A stretch of 10,798 bases of DNA from contig CAYNAW010000043.1 of assembly GCA_964395545.1 (NCBI GenBank), positions 1-10,798 on the forward strand, given 5' to 3'. The position numbers and the translations under genes are program-made. The DNA comes from CAYGVX01 sp964395545. GTDB lineage: Archaea; Thermoproteota; Bathyarchaeia; Bathyarchaeales; SOJC01. This document shows, piece by piece, positions 1-5,677 of the stretch (position 1 is the stretch's first letter; every line of letters begins with the position of its first letter). The notes beneath the pieces are model-generated. The model searched no databases. It had not been told where the DNA came from and saw only the letters and a program-made list of their open reading frames with translations.

Positions 1-997
1 CAGGAACCTCCATAAGCGGACCGACAACAGTTGCCAAAGCAGCACCGCTACCCACTCCGAACAAAGTTATGGCAACGGTTATTGCTATCTCAAAGTGGGT
101 GCTGGAACCAATGATCGCGCTGACGACAGACGTTTCGTAGTTCCAGTTAGCAAGCCAACATATGCCAAGGAGTATCGGCAGCATGATGGCTTCGTGAAGG
201 AATACTGGTATAGCAATTAGACCCACAATCCAAGGTTGCGCCAAGATGGTGTTTCCTTCGTAACTAAACATGACTATCAGGGTGCCAAGCAAAGCAATGA
301 TTGCCAACTTATTCATTACTCCAAGGTATGTCTTGTTATACCACCCCTCACCTCGTCTTTTCATAAACTCTCGCCTCAAGACAACACCTAAGACAATCGG
401 GAGACCGACAAAAAGAGCCACGCTCAAAGCTATGTTTGTGATGATTTCGAACACATTAATGCCGGTCACACCTAACCAGAAAGCTGCAGAGGGTGCATAC
501 AAAATGACGATTGACACCGCGTTGATCGCCGTTATTATAAGTCCTTGAGCGATGTTCCCTTTGGCAAAATGAATCCAGAAAAGCACCATAGCCGTGCAAG
601 GCGCTATTCCCAACAGAATTACTCCATGCGCGAATTCGGGATAGTTGCTCAGAAAAACGCTGGCTAACAGAACCATCATAGGAGGCGCTATGACCCAGTT
701 GGCTATTAACGTGAGAATCATGGGCTTTGGAGCCTTTGCTGCCTTTTTTATATCACTGAACTTGATTGCCGCAACAGTGGGATACATCACCAGAAACAAG
801 AATACGCCTATAGGAAGTGGCATGTAACCCAACTCTGCAATAGTTACGGATTCTAGTAGAGACACCAATTGAGGCACATAATTCCCCAGCAAAATTCCTA
901 CGATGATGCATACTACAATCCACAAAGTGAGATATTTCTCGAAAATTCCGAGCTTCGCTTTTTCCCTAGTGACTGGTTGGTCAGAGGTCAAAGGCAT
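1..997 (-). CDS. acr3: Acr3-family arsenite efflux permease (C-terminus cut by window edge)
   Basis: Inner-membrane carrier that exports arsenite. I translated the minus strand from the ATG at 997-995: 332 codons are open to the window edge and no stop is reached. Hydrophobic helices alternate with short loops. Acr3 signatures are present: GIAPCTAMV around residues 130-138 with the conserved transport cysteine (Cys134), AKGN at 145-148, and near the end STHFEIAITVAI followed by GSGAALATVVGPLMEVP. Family members are roughly 350 residues or longer, so only the last part is missing. GAGGA abuts the ATG with no spacer, so the TTG two codons downstream (989-991) is a possible alternative start. 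It lies 19 bp after the universal stress gene and is probably co-transcribed with it. Its place behind arsR fits an ars operon. The family call is secure; substrate detail is inferred. Confidence 0.93.
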   Translation of the reverse strand, partial: MPLTSDQPVTREKAKLGIFEKYLTLWIVVCIIVGILLGNYVPQLVSLLESVTIAELGYMPLPIGVFLFLVMYPTVAAIKFSDIKKAAKAPKPMILTLIANWVIAPPMMVLLASVFLSNYPEFAHGVILLGIAPCTAMVLFWIHFAKGNIAQGLIITAINAVSIVILYAPSAAFWLGVTGINVFEIITNIALSVALFVGLPIVLGVVLRREFMKRRGEGWYNKTYLGVMNKLAIIALLGTLIVMFSYEGNTILAQPWIVGLIAIPVFLHEAIMLPILLGICWLANWNYETSVVSAIIGSSTHFEIAITVAITLFGVGSGAALATVVGPLMEVP

Positions 998-1016
998 TCC
1001 TCTAGGTTGTTGATAT

Positions 1017-1397
1017 CTATCGCACGATAAGCACACTTACAGGAGAGCCGTGGCTTAACCCGCTGGTGACGCTTCCTAGAAGGTGTGCACGAATAGCTCC
1101 CGTCCCCTTGCTTCCAACCACAATTAAGTCTGCCTTGTCTCTTTTCGCAGTCTCGAGTATGGCGCCCACCGTGTCAGGACTCAGAACAGAGACAAGTTCA
1201 GATTTGACTTCTCCATCCTGAGAGATAACTCGCGCTCTTTCTAAAACTCTCTGACTTGAATCGTGACCGAAGGGCTCATTATAAACGTTTATGACACTCA
1301 TTTCAGCGGAAAACCTTTCTGCAATCTCTATTGCTTGCTTTAAGGCTCTTTCCGCATATTCTGAACCGTCGACACCGACCAGTATTTTCTTCCACAT
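1017..1397 (-). CDS. Universal stress protein (UspA family), nucleotide-binding type
   Basis: Small cytoplasmic UspA-fold protein of 126 residues from the ATG at 1397. It starts MWKKILVGVDGSE, the classic UspA opening, and ends with the ATP-binding signature G-x2-G-x9-G-S (GSKGTG, then GSVTS) and the terminal strand SVLIVR. A TTG at 1412 would add five residues (MSNKL), but the ATG fits the family start better. The role of such proteins is usually stress-related ATP binding; nothing here ties this one to a specific target. It lies between arsR and acr3 on the same strand, downstream of its own A/T-rich TATA-like region at 1452-1478, so it may be expressed with acr3 separately from arsR. Usp genes inside ars operons occur in archaea, but a function in arsenic handling is inference. 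Confidence 0.9.
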   Translation of the reverse strand: MWKKILVGVDGSEYAERALKQAIEIAERFSAEMSVINVYNEPFGHDSSQRVLERARVISQDGEVKSELVSVLSPDTVGAILETAKRDKADLIVVGSKGTGAIRAHLLGSVTSGLSHGSPVSVLIVR

Positions 1398-1451
1398 CAA
1401 CTTATTGCTCAAATCTTTCGCCGTTCCACCCGTTGTGAGGGTTTTGAATCC

Positions 1452-1478
1452 AAATATTTAAATCTATCAATTTAAATC
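1452..1478 (-). promoter_or_regulatory. TATA-like promoter and candidate operator of usp-acr3
   Basis: Read on the minus strand this holds GATTTAAAT-TGATA-GATTTA (1478-1459) running into TTTAAATA (archaeal TATA-like). On the plus strand it is a direct repeat, ATTTAAATC at 1456-1464 and 1470-1478, spaced 14 bp start to start. It sits 55 bp upstream of the usp ATG, about right for a TATA box. The same 20-bp pattern occurs twice in the arsR upstream region, so I infer an ArsR-type operator overlapping the promoter. Confidence 0.55.
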
Positions 1479-1535
1479 TTTTCCTTTCGCCTTCGTAAAG
1501 ACCGTAGTCTTTTGTGTGTACTGAAGAAGGGGTAT

Positions 1536-1952
1536 CTATTGTGGCCTTAAATGGGGAAACTCGAGGAAGTGGAAGAGACTCTTAGTTAATTCTGGTTTCG
1601 CAACGCTGTAGAATACCCATTTTCCATCTTTTCTATCCTCTACAAGCCCCGCGTTTTGCAGTATGTTCAAGTGGTGAGACGCCGTCGGTTGAGTCAAGCC
1701 CAATGCAATTGTGAGCTCGCAGACACACATCTCTCTGACGCTGAGAAGCATTAACACTTTCAGCCTTGTTTCATTGGCGAGGGCTTTAAGCAGGCGGCTC
1801 TTCTTCCGAAGCATACCCGAGTCTGCCAACCTTCCGGTAAGTTTCGTCAATTCGCTTGCATACTCCTCCAGGTTTTCTGACGGGCGAAGCCCTGAACAGA
1901 TAAGTCTCTCAAGCCTCTTGTCAGTTTTCTTGCTTTGCTTGGTTAACGGCAT
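1536..1952 (-). CDS. arsR: ArsR/SmtB-family arsenite-responsive repressor
   Basis: Winged-helix DNA-binding repressor, 138 residues from the ATG at 1952. The core runs from LLKALANETRLKVLMLL (about 54-70) through the recognition helix LTQPTASHHLNIL to the wing (GLVEDRKDGKWVFYSV). Cys76 and Cys78 in MCVCEL form the CxC that, with other thiols, binds As(III) or Sb(III) in classic ArsR; binding is known to release DNA. About 46 residues precede the usual ArsR start at Met47 (ATG at 1814), including Cys19. I keep the longer start because the extension is open and helical, but the SD before it is poor (GAAGG directly against the ATG). It is divergent from the 13-gene operon and upstream of usp-acr3, so it could control all of them through the shared A/T repeats. 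Confidence 0.93.
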   Translation of the reverse strand: MPLTKQSKKTDKRLERLICSGLRPSENLEEYASELTKLTGRLADSGMLRKKSRLLKALANETRLKVLMLLSVREMCVCELTIALGLTQPTASHHLNILQNAGLVEDRKDGKWVFYSVAKPELTKSLFHFLEFPHLRPQ

Positions 1953-1996
1953 CCTTCACACTTTGAACTTCGTATCTAATATAGGTCTCCGAAACA

Positions 1997-2016
1997 GATT
2001 TAAATATTTTGATTTA
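1997..2016 (+). promoter_or_regulatory. A/T repeat copy 2: arsR promoter/operator
   Basis: GATTTAAAT-ATTTT-GATTTA. On the minus strand this contains TATAAATC and TATTTAAATC, either of which could be the arsR TATA box. Initiation would then fall about 25 bp further, near 1978-1990, leaving a leader of some 25-40 nt before the ATG at 1952. The pattern matches the copies at 1459-1478 and 2054-2073, which suggests one regulator, most simply ArsR acting on its own gene. Seen in sequence; the binding is inferred. Confidence 0.55.
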
Positions 2017-2047
2017 TAGGGTCTGTCGGACACGGTGGAGTTACAAT

Positions 2048-2073
2048 TCGATATTTTTAAATATATCGATTTA
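2048..2073 (+). promoter_or_regulatory. A/T repeat copy 3 and palindrome: main operon promoter/operator
   Basis: Positions 2054-2073 read TTTTTAAAT-ATATC-GATTTA, the third copy of the repeat. Overlapping it, 2048-2054 (TCGATAT) and 2063-2069 (ATATCGA) are perfect inverted arms around an 8-bp A/T spacer, a typical dimer site for a winged-helix repressor. The A/T core can also serve as the TATA box of the plus-strand operon: initiation about 25 bp on would give a short leader before the AGGAGG at 2102-2107 and the ATG at 2117. Binding of a repressor here would block TBP. Confidence 0.6.
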
Positions 2074-2116
2074 GACATTCAATAACCAAACAACTCAGAT
2101 TAGGAGGCTAATCCGT

Positions 2117-2305
2117 ATGGCTAGAGACGAGTCACCTCAGAAAGAATGCGCATGCACTCAGAGGCTCAGAGACATATTGCGTGCTGCCCAGCCAGCCAAG
2201 GAATCATCCCTGACAAAAATAACGTGCGCTGGTTGCAGGAAAGTGTTTTGGGCTAACTTTGAAAGGGAATACTGCTTTGACTGTGAAGCCAAAAGGAGGA
2301 AATAG
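2117..2305 (+). CDS. Small Cys-rich zinc-ribbon-like protein (62 aa), function unknown
   Basis: First gene of the long plus-strand operon. The start is well supported by AGGAGG at 2102-2107, nine bases before the ATG. The 62-residue product has six cysteines: a CxC at 11-13, then CAGC at 37-40 and CFDC at 53-56. The two CxxC knuckles 12 residues apart look like a zinc ribbon or small rubredoxin-like knuckle. There is no signal peptide or membrane segment, and the C-terminus is basic (KRRK). I do not recognise a named family. As the promoter-proximal gene it could be a small metal-binding regulator, chaperone or electron-transfer accessory. Metal binding is inferred from the cysteines. Confidence 0.75.
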   Translation: MARDESPQKECACTQRLRDILRAAQPAKESSLTKITCAGCRKVFWANFEREYCFDCEAKRRK

Positions 2306-2307
2306 CG

Positions 2308-2679
2308 TTGGAAGATGACAAAATCGGCTTCATCTTCTGCGTCTGCACCGGAAAATGCCCCGGCTTCGCACAGTTGGACATATGGGACTTCATCAACATC
2401 ATCCGTACCGAATATCCTGTGGAGTACGGCTTTGTTCATCCCATGCTATGCGACGAAGATGGCGAACGATTTTTGGCCGACTTTCTCCAGAAAGGAAGAC
2501 GGTACATCGTTGCTGGCTGCGCTCCTGTGATGCAGAAGAAGCTTTTTAGAGACGCTTTCGAGAAGGCAGGTTTGGACATCAACAGAGACCTAATTCCATT
2601 AGACGTGAGGAACATGAAACTCGAGGAAGCCTTGAACGTGGTTAGGACTGCTCTAAGGGAGACGGGGAAAGATGTCTGA
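2308..2679 (+). CDS. Stand-alone HdrA N-terminal-like domain protein
   Basis: 123 residues, TTG start at 2308 set by AGGAGG at 2294-2299 (8-base spacer). The sequence resembles the N-terminal domain of the heterodisulfide reductase subunit HdrA: a first strand ending in CVCTGKC (Cys11, 13, 17), a second cysteine in PMLCDEDGERFL (Cys48), and YIVAGCAPVMQKKLFRDAFEKAGL (Cys71), matching HdrA's usual VVAACSPRLHE...F..A...AGL pattern. The FAD/thioredoxin-reductase-like core and the ferredoxin inserts of full HdrA are absent; full HdrA is several times longer. The stop overlaps the next gene, a ferredoxin, so the two may act as a pair. The HdrA N-domain is thought to bind an Fe-S cluster through such cysteines; here that is inferred. 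Domain similarity is moderate to strong; substrate unknown. Confidence 0.78.
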   Translation: MEDDKIGFIFCVCTGKCPGFAQLDIWDFINIIRTEYPVEYGFVHPMLCDEDGERFLADFLQKGRRYIVAGCAPVMQKKLFRDAFEKAGLDINRDLIPLDVRNMKLEEALNVVRTALRETGKDV

Positions 2680-2956
2680 AGAAACCTACATGGGAGTCCC
2701 CCGAAGCGAAATATCTTGGCACCCACACATCGACTACGAAAAGTGCAATCTCTGTGACGGCGAGCCGCAATGCTTGAAGTTTTGTCCTCACAGAGTATAC
2801 GCCGTGACTGGGCAACCACAGAAATTGGTGGTTGAGAACCCGAATAACTGCGTAGTTTTCTGCCGGGCCTGCAAAAAAGTCTGCGCGCCTGACGCGTTGC
2901 GTTTTCCAGAGAAGAAAGAAGTTTTGGCTTCGATCAAGAAACTGAGAGGTTACTGA
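2672..2956 (+). CDS. 8-Cys ferredoxin-like protein, likely 2[4Fe-4S] (first copy)
   Basis: 94-residue cytoplasmic iron-sulfur protein whose ATG lies inside the end of the HdrA-like gene (8-nt overlap). Cysteines 25, 28, 34 and 38 form CxxC-x5-CxxxCP, a ferredoxin motif with an insertion of three residues (DGEPQ region), and Cys60, 64, 67 and 71 form CxxxCxxCxxxC. Together they can hold two [4Fe-4S] clusters. The N-terminus GVPRSEISWHP is shared almost exactly with the second ferredoxin of this operon (GVPREQIVWHP, near 7381-7413), so the two are paralogues. Its likely job is electron transfer to or from the HdrA-like domain. The partner and potential cannot be read from the sequence. Confidence 0.88.
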   Translation: MSEETYMGVPRSEISWHPHIDYEKCNLCDGEPQCLKFCPHRVYAVTGQPQKLVVENPNNCVVFCRACKKVCAPDALRFPEKKEVLASIKKLRGY

Positions 2957-2966
2957 AGGGACACGC

Positions 2967-3371
2967 ATGTCAGACGATGGAAAAGTGTTCGTGATCCCAT
3001 GCAGCGGAATCGGAAAAGCCTTGGGAACAGTGGGAAGGACGGCTATGTACGAAGTAATCGAGAAATTGCGACCGAATGAAGCCACCACCGTATGCCTGCC
3101 TTTGCTGACTGTCGGCGATGAGACCATTTTAGGACTTGTACGAAACAATCCCTGCATATCGATAGACGGATGTCCAGCTCAATGTGCACGAAAGAACATA
3201 GAAGCATCGAAAGGCAAGCTAGCAGCCAGGTTCATGGTTACTGACACGCTGCGCGAAAACAAGCGCCTGAAGCCCGAGGCCGTCACTGAACTAGGTTCCA
3301 ACGGGTTAGAGCTTGCCAGCATTTTAGCCCAGAAAATCGCTGAGAAGATCGACGAAATAAACTGCAGGTGA
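2967..3371 (+). CDS. DGC-domain putative metal-binding protein, copy 1
   Basis: 134 residues, ATG at 2967 with GAAGGG six bases upstream. It matches the DGC-domain family (Pfam DGC, described as a putative zinc-binding domain named for its central motif). The conserved cysteines are Cys12 (PCSGIGK), Cys43 (VCLPLL), Cys69 in the DGC motif (SIDGC), and Cys73 (QCARK). An extra Cys63 precedes the motif. The glycine-rich GIGKALGTVGR after the first cysteine is also typical. No membrane segment. The biochemical role of the family is not established; four cysteines suggest Zn or another thiophilic metal, and in an arsenic island As(III) is a candidate. First of three tandem paralogues. Confidence 0.85.
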   Translation: MSDDGKVFVIPCSGIGKALGTVGRTAMYEVIEKLRPNEATTVCLPLLTVGDETILGLVRNNPCISIDGCPAQCARKNIEASKGKLAARFMVTDTLRENKRLKPEAVTELGSNGLELASILAQKIAEKIDEINCR

Positions 3372-3376
3372 TAACC

Positions 3377-3811
3377 ATGACTATCGTGAAGGACAAGGTC
3401 GGAATCGTATCATGCAGTGGCGAGGACTTGCCCGAGGGCACGATTTCTCGCATTGCCACTCGAATCGTCCTGGAGAAACTGAGGCCAGATGACACTGTGA
3501 CAATATGCCTTCCTCTGTTTCTGGCCGGAAGCGAGGATGAAAGAGCCTTCGCCAGAGTGTTTCCAACCATCGCAGTCGATGGGTGCGACCGAAGATGCGC
3601 TGAAGTTGGAACAAGGAAGTACAGCGGTAAACCAGTTGCAACGATTGTTGTCTCAGAAATCATGAAGAAGTATCCCCGATTGAAGGCGAAATCAAGGGAC
3701 AAACTCAGCGCTGAGGAAAAGGGACTCGCCCTCAAAGTGGCTGAGGAAATCGCGGCCGAGGTGGATAAGGTCTTAGGAAGAGAAGGGGGGAAGGTAGCCA
3801 GAGATGAGTGA
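3377..3811 (+). CDS. DGC-domain putative metal-binding protein, copy 2
   Basis: 144 residues from the ATG at 3377, which has AGGTGAT just upstream; a GTG at 3368 would add three residues but has no SD. Cysteines 13 (SCSGED), 44 (ICLPLF), 70 (AVDGC) and 74 (RCAEV) line up with the other two copies. The first loop differs: the GIGK(A/P)LG segment is replaced by GEDLPEGTISR, and the C-terminal helix is longer and more charged. This copy has probably diverged toward a distinct ligand or partner. It follows copy 1 with a few bases' separation and overlaps copy 3 by 8 nt, so the three are likely translated together in similar amounts. Confidence 0.84.
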   Translation: MTIVKDKVGIVSCSGEDLPEGTISRIATRIVLEKLRPDDTVTICLPLFLAGSEDERAFARVFPTIAVDGCDRRCAEVGTRKYSGKPVATIVVSEIMKKYPRLKAKSRDKLSAEEKGLALKVAEEIAAEVDKVLGREGGKVARDE

Positions 3812-4208
3812 AGAAAGAAGAGTCGTAGTTGTTGCGTGCGCCGGAATGGACAAGCCGCTGGGCTCAGTGGCTCGTGCTTCTGCTTTCAAGGTAGTTGGAA
3901 ATTTGAAACCGGATTCTGCGGCATTAGTTTGCATTCCCCCTCTTGTCGCTGGCGTCACTCCTCATCAGGAATTGATTAAGAAGTATCCAGTGATTACGGT
4001 GGATGGGTGTTCTGAACGCTGCGCTACAAGGATAGTCGCAAAAAGCGGCGGACGAATAAAGGGCAGAATCTTGGTTCCTCAGAGTGCCCAGAAATTTGGG
4101 CTGAAACCAAAAGCCGCTGCAGACATCGGTGTTGAGGGTGAGAAGCTGGCAGCAAAAATTGCTGAAGAAACGGCTCTCCTGATCGACAAGATTCTGGGGA
4201 GTGCATGA
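3804..4208 (+). CDS. DGC-domain putative metal-binding protein, copy 3
   Basis: 134 residues, ATG at 3804 inside the end of copy 2, with GGGGAAGG at 3787-3794. Cys12 (ACAGMDKPLGSVAR), Cys43 (VCIPPL), Cys69 (TVDGC) and Cys73 (RCATR) give the full four-cysteine set. It is closer to copy 1 than to copy 2 in length and in the glycine loop (DKPLGSVAR versus GKALGTVGR). As with the others, it is soluble and of unknown activity. The stop is followed directly by the GTG start of the lipoyl protein gene, so coupling is likely. Three different paralogues in a row suggest a hetero-oligomer or a relay rather than simple dosage, which is inference. Confidence 0.85.
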   Translation: MSEERRVVVVACAGMDKPLGSVARASAFKVVGNLKPDSAALVCIPPLVAGVTPHQELIKKYPVITVDGCSERCATRIVAKSGGRIKGRILVPQSAQKFGLKPKAAADIGVEGEKLAAKIAEETALLIDKILGSA

Positions 4209-4682
4209 GTGGCGAATCGGGATTTTTTCGAGCTCAAGGTCCTCAAATGGACTTTTCGGGTGCCCAAAGACTTGCTATACAACGAAAATGACTGCTGGGT
4301 GAGAATCGAGGGCGATAAGGCTCGAGTAGGAATTACGGATTTTCTCCAAAGCATGGCGACTGACATAATCTTCGTTGAATGCAAAGACGTGGGCATGAAA
4401 ATTGACCAGTTGGATGAAGTGGCCTCGTTCGAGTCATCAAAGACCATTCTTGACTTGATTTCACCTGTGAGCGGCGTGATAATCGAAGTTAACGAAAAAC
4501 TGTCAGAAAGACCCGAACTAGTGAACCAAGACCCGTATGGCGGGGGTTGGTTCGCGGTTCTGCAGCTCAACGATCTTGAGAGCGACCGCGAGAACCTTCT
4601 GGATGCAGGAAAATACTTTGACGTACTCAAGCGAAAAGTCGAAGCAGAGAAGGAAAAGCTTGGAAAGAAGGAGATGATTTAG
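4209..4682 (+). CDS. GcvH-like lipoyl carrier protein (LbpA-like)
   Basis: 157 residues, GTG start directly after the previous stop, with GGGGAG at 4196-4201. The fold is that of the glycine-cleavage H protein: an N-terminal strand region (WVRIEGDKARVGITDFLQ), the lipoylation hairpin VASFESSKTILDLISPVSGVI with the modifiable lysine at about residue 78, and the H-protein C-terminal signature DPYGGGWF. Lipoylation would give a swinging dithiol arm. No glycine cleavage P, T or L genes are nearby. In sulfur oxidizers, GcvH-like LbpA proteins work with Hdr-like complexes, and here an HdrA-like domain is in the same operon, so a carrier role in thiol or sulfur chemistry is more likely than glycine cleavage. 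Dihydrolipoamide also binds As(III) tightly. Both uses are inference. It has an extended charged C-terminal helix. Confidence 0.88.
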   Translation: MANRDFFELKVLKWTFRVPKDLLYNENDCWVRIEGDKARVGITDFLQSMATDIIFVECKDVGMKIDQLDEVASFESSKTILDLISPVSGVIIEVNEKLSERPELVNQDPYGGGWFAVLQLNDLESDRENLLDAGKYFDVLKRKVEAEKEKLGKKEMI

Positions 4683-4709
4683 ACGAACACTTCGGAAGCC
4701 GCCAAAGAG

Positions 4710-5429
4710 ATGAGGTCAATCCTCCAATTGGAAGACCCGCCTATAGGTGTCAAATTGCTCAAACCATCTGAAAACACTGCGTCGCGCATTAGGTTGATCG
4801 ACAAAAAGTCTAGGTACTGCCAATTCTTGATGCGCGCTCGCCACGGTGAAACACTCCTCCTGACTCCTGAGAAGCTTGCTTGCCCAGCAGCCTACGCAGC
4901 GTTTGGCTTCGGTCCTTTGCCTGGAAAAATCTCCGGCGGCGAAATGCTTCACTTCCTAGGCTTGTACCAGACGAAGGACGCGGCTGCAAACACTATGGCT
5001 ACGATGCCGAGGTTGAAGCCCGGCTCAATTTCCGCAATCGTTGCAGGACCTCTTGAGGATTTCACCCTACAACCTGACCTCGTTGTTGTCGAAGGATTTC
5101 CCGAACAGATCATGTGGCTTTGCTTAGCAAGGACGTTCAGAACGGGAGGACGACTGAACTTCAGCTCGTCAATCTTTCAATGCTGCTGTGTTGACGTGAC
5201 TGTTGTCCCATACATGACGAAGGAAGTGAACATAAGCCCTGGCTGCTATGGAACGCGTGAGGCAACAGATGTGCCCCTTAACCACATGTTCATGGGCATT
5301 CCGATGGTGATGCTCGAGCATATTGTTCATGGCTTGAAGGCGCTCTCAGAGAAAGCCATGATTCGGGCTCGAGAGAAGGGTGTCTATACCTTATACAGCC
5401 AGCAAGAGCCTCGGAAGGAGATGGGATGA
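4710..5429 (+). CDS. DUF169 (COG2043) family protein, function unknown
   Basis: 239 residues by the first ATG. It opens with LEDPPIGVKLL, the DUF169 hallmark, and carries FQCCCVDVTVVPYMTKEVNISPGCYGTRE around 156-183. Cysteines at about 37, 58, 138, 158-160 (three in a row) and 179 could bind a metal or cluster. There is no membrane segment. The start is uncertain: family members usually have a longer helix before PPIGVKL. The ten codons between the lipoyl gene's TAG (4680-4682) and this ATG are open in the same frame and read like that helix (TSEAAKEMRSILQL), yet contain no ordinary start codon. The only upstream SD-like element is a weak GGAAG at 4693-4697. The function of the family is not known to me; context links it to lipoyl, DGC and ferredoxin proteins. 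Confidence 0.85.
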   Translation: MRSILQLEDPPIGVKLLKPSENTASRIRLIDKKSRYCQFLMRARHGETLLLTPEKLACPAAYAAFGFGPLPGKISGGEMLHFLGLYQTKDAAANTMATMPRLKPGSISAIVAGPLEDFTLQPDLVVVEGFPEQIMWLCLARTFRTGGRLNFSSSIFQCCCVDVTVVPYMTKEVNISPGCYGTREATDVPLNHMFMGIPMVMLEHIVHGLKALSEKAMIRAREKGVYTLYSQQEPRKEMG

Positions 5430-5432
5430 ACT

Positions 5433-5663
5433 ATGGAAGCGCATCTCGATACACTTCGCAAGAAATACCATGATGCCAAACGTGCAGAAAGCGATGTGGA
5501 CCTACTAGCATTAAAGTCGGACATCGAGTCACATATACGAAGATTGCAAGGCACGGATGAAAAGAACGATGATTTGCTTGCAGAAGCGCAGGACATGCTA
5601 ATCGATCTGACGAAGACCATTGAAGAAGGACATTGCCACCCGTTCAAACCCAAAAAGCTCTAA
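5433..5663 (+). CDS. Small helical protein of unknown function (76 aa)
   Basis: 76 residues starting four bases after the DUF169 stop; GGAAGGAG at 5413-5420 lies upstream at a rather long spacing. It is predicted almost wholly helical and highly charged, with heptad-like leucines and isoleucines (residues 7-62), so it could form a short coiled coil or helical hairpin. The only cysteine is in the tail HCHPFKPKK (residues 67-75), where two histidines flank Cys68, a possible metal site. I recognise no family. Its placement between two operon genes, in frame and with no long gaps, supports it as real. It may be an adaptor or assembly subunit; that is a guess. Confidence 0.65.
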   Translation: MEAHLDTLRKKYHDAKRAESDVDLLALKSDIESHIRRLQGTDEKNDDLLAEAQDMLIDLTKTIEEGHCHPFKPKKL

Positions 5664-5677
5664 CCTGGTGGAAAAGA

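Noticed and set aside
129..138. Missing arginine in the Acr3 signature (GIAPCTAMV rather than GLARCIAMV)
   Set aside because: I recall APCTAMV as an accepted variant in a large Acr3 subgroup and the transport cysteine is kept, so I do not call it damaged. The coordinates given are residue numbers.
270..827. Plus-strand open frames opposite acr3
   Set aside because: They are antisense to a full-length conserved Acr3 frame, have no SD and match no family.
2040..2047. GTTACAAT near the main operon, like the left arm of the Lrp palindrome at 9329
   Set aside because: The right arm TGTAAC is absent, and a bare 8-base match is weak.
2158..4630. Minus-strand frames opposite the HdrA-like, DGC and lipoyl genes
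   Set aside because: They are shadows: each lies opposite a conserved gene, and their products have a composition typical of antisense translation (serine, arginine and leucine rich).
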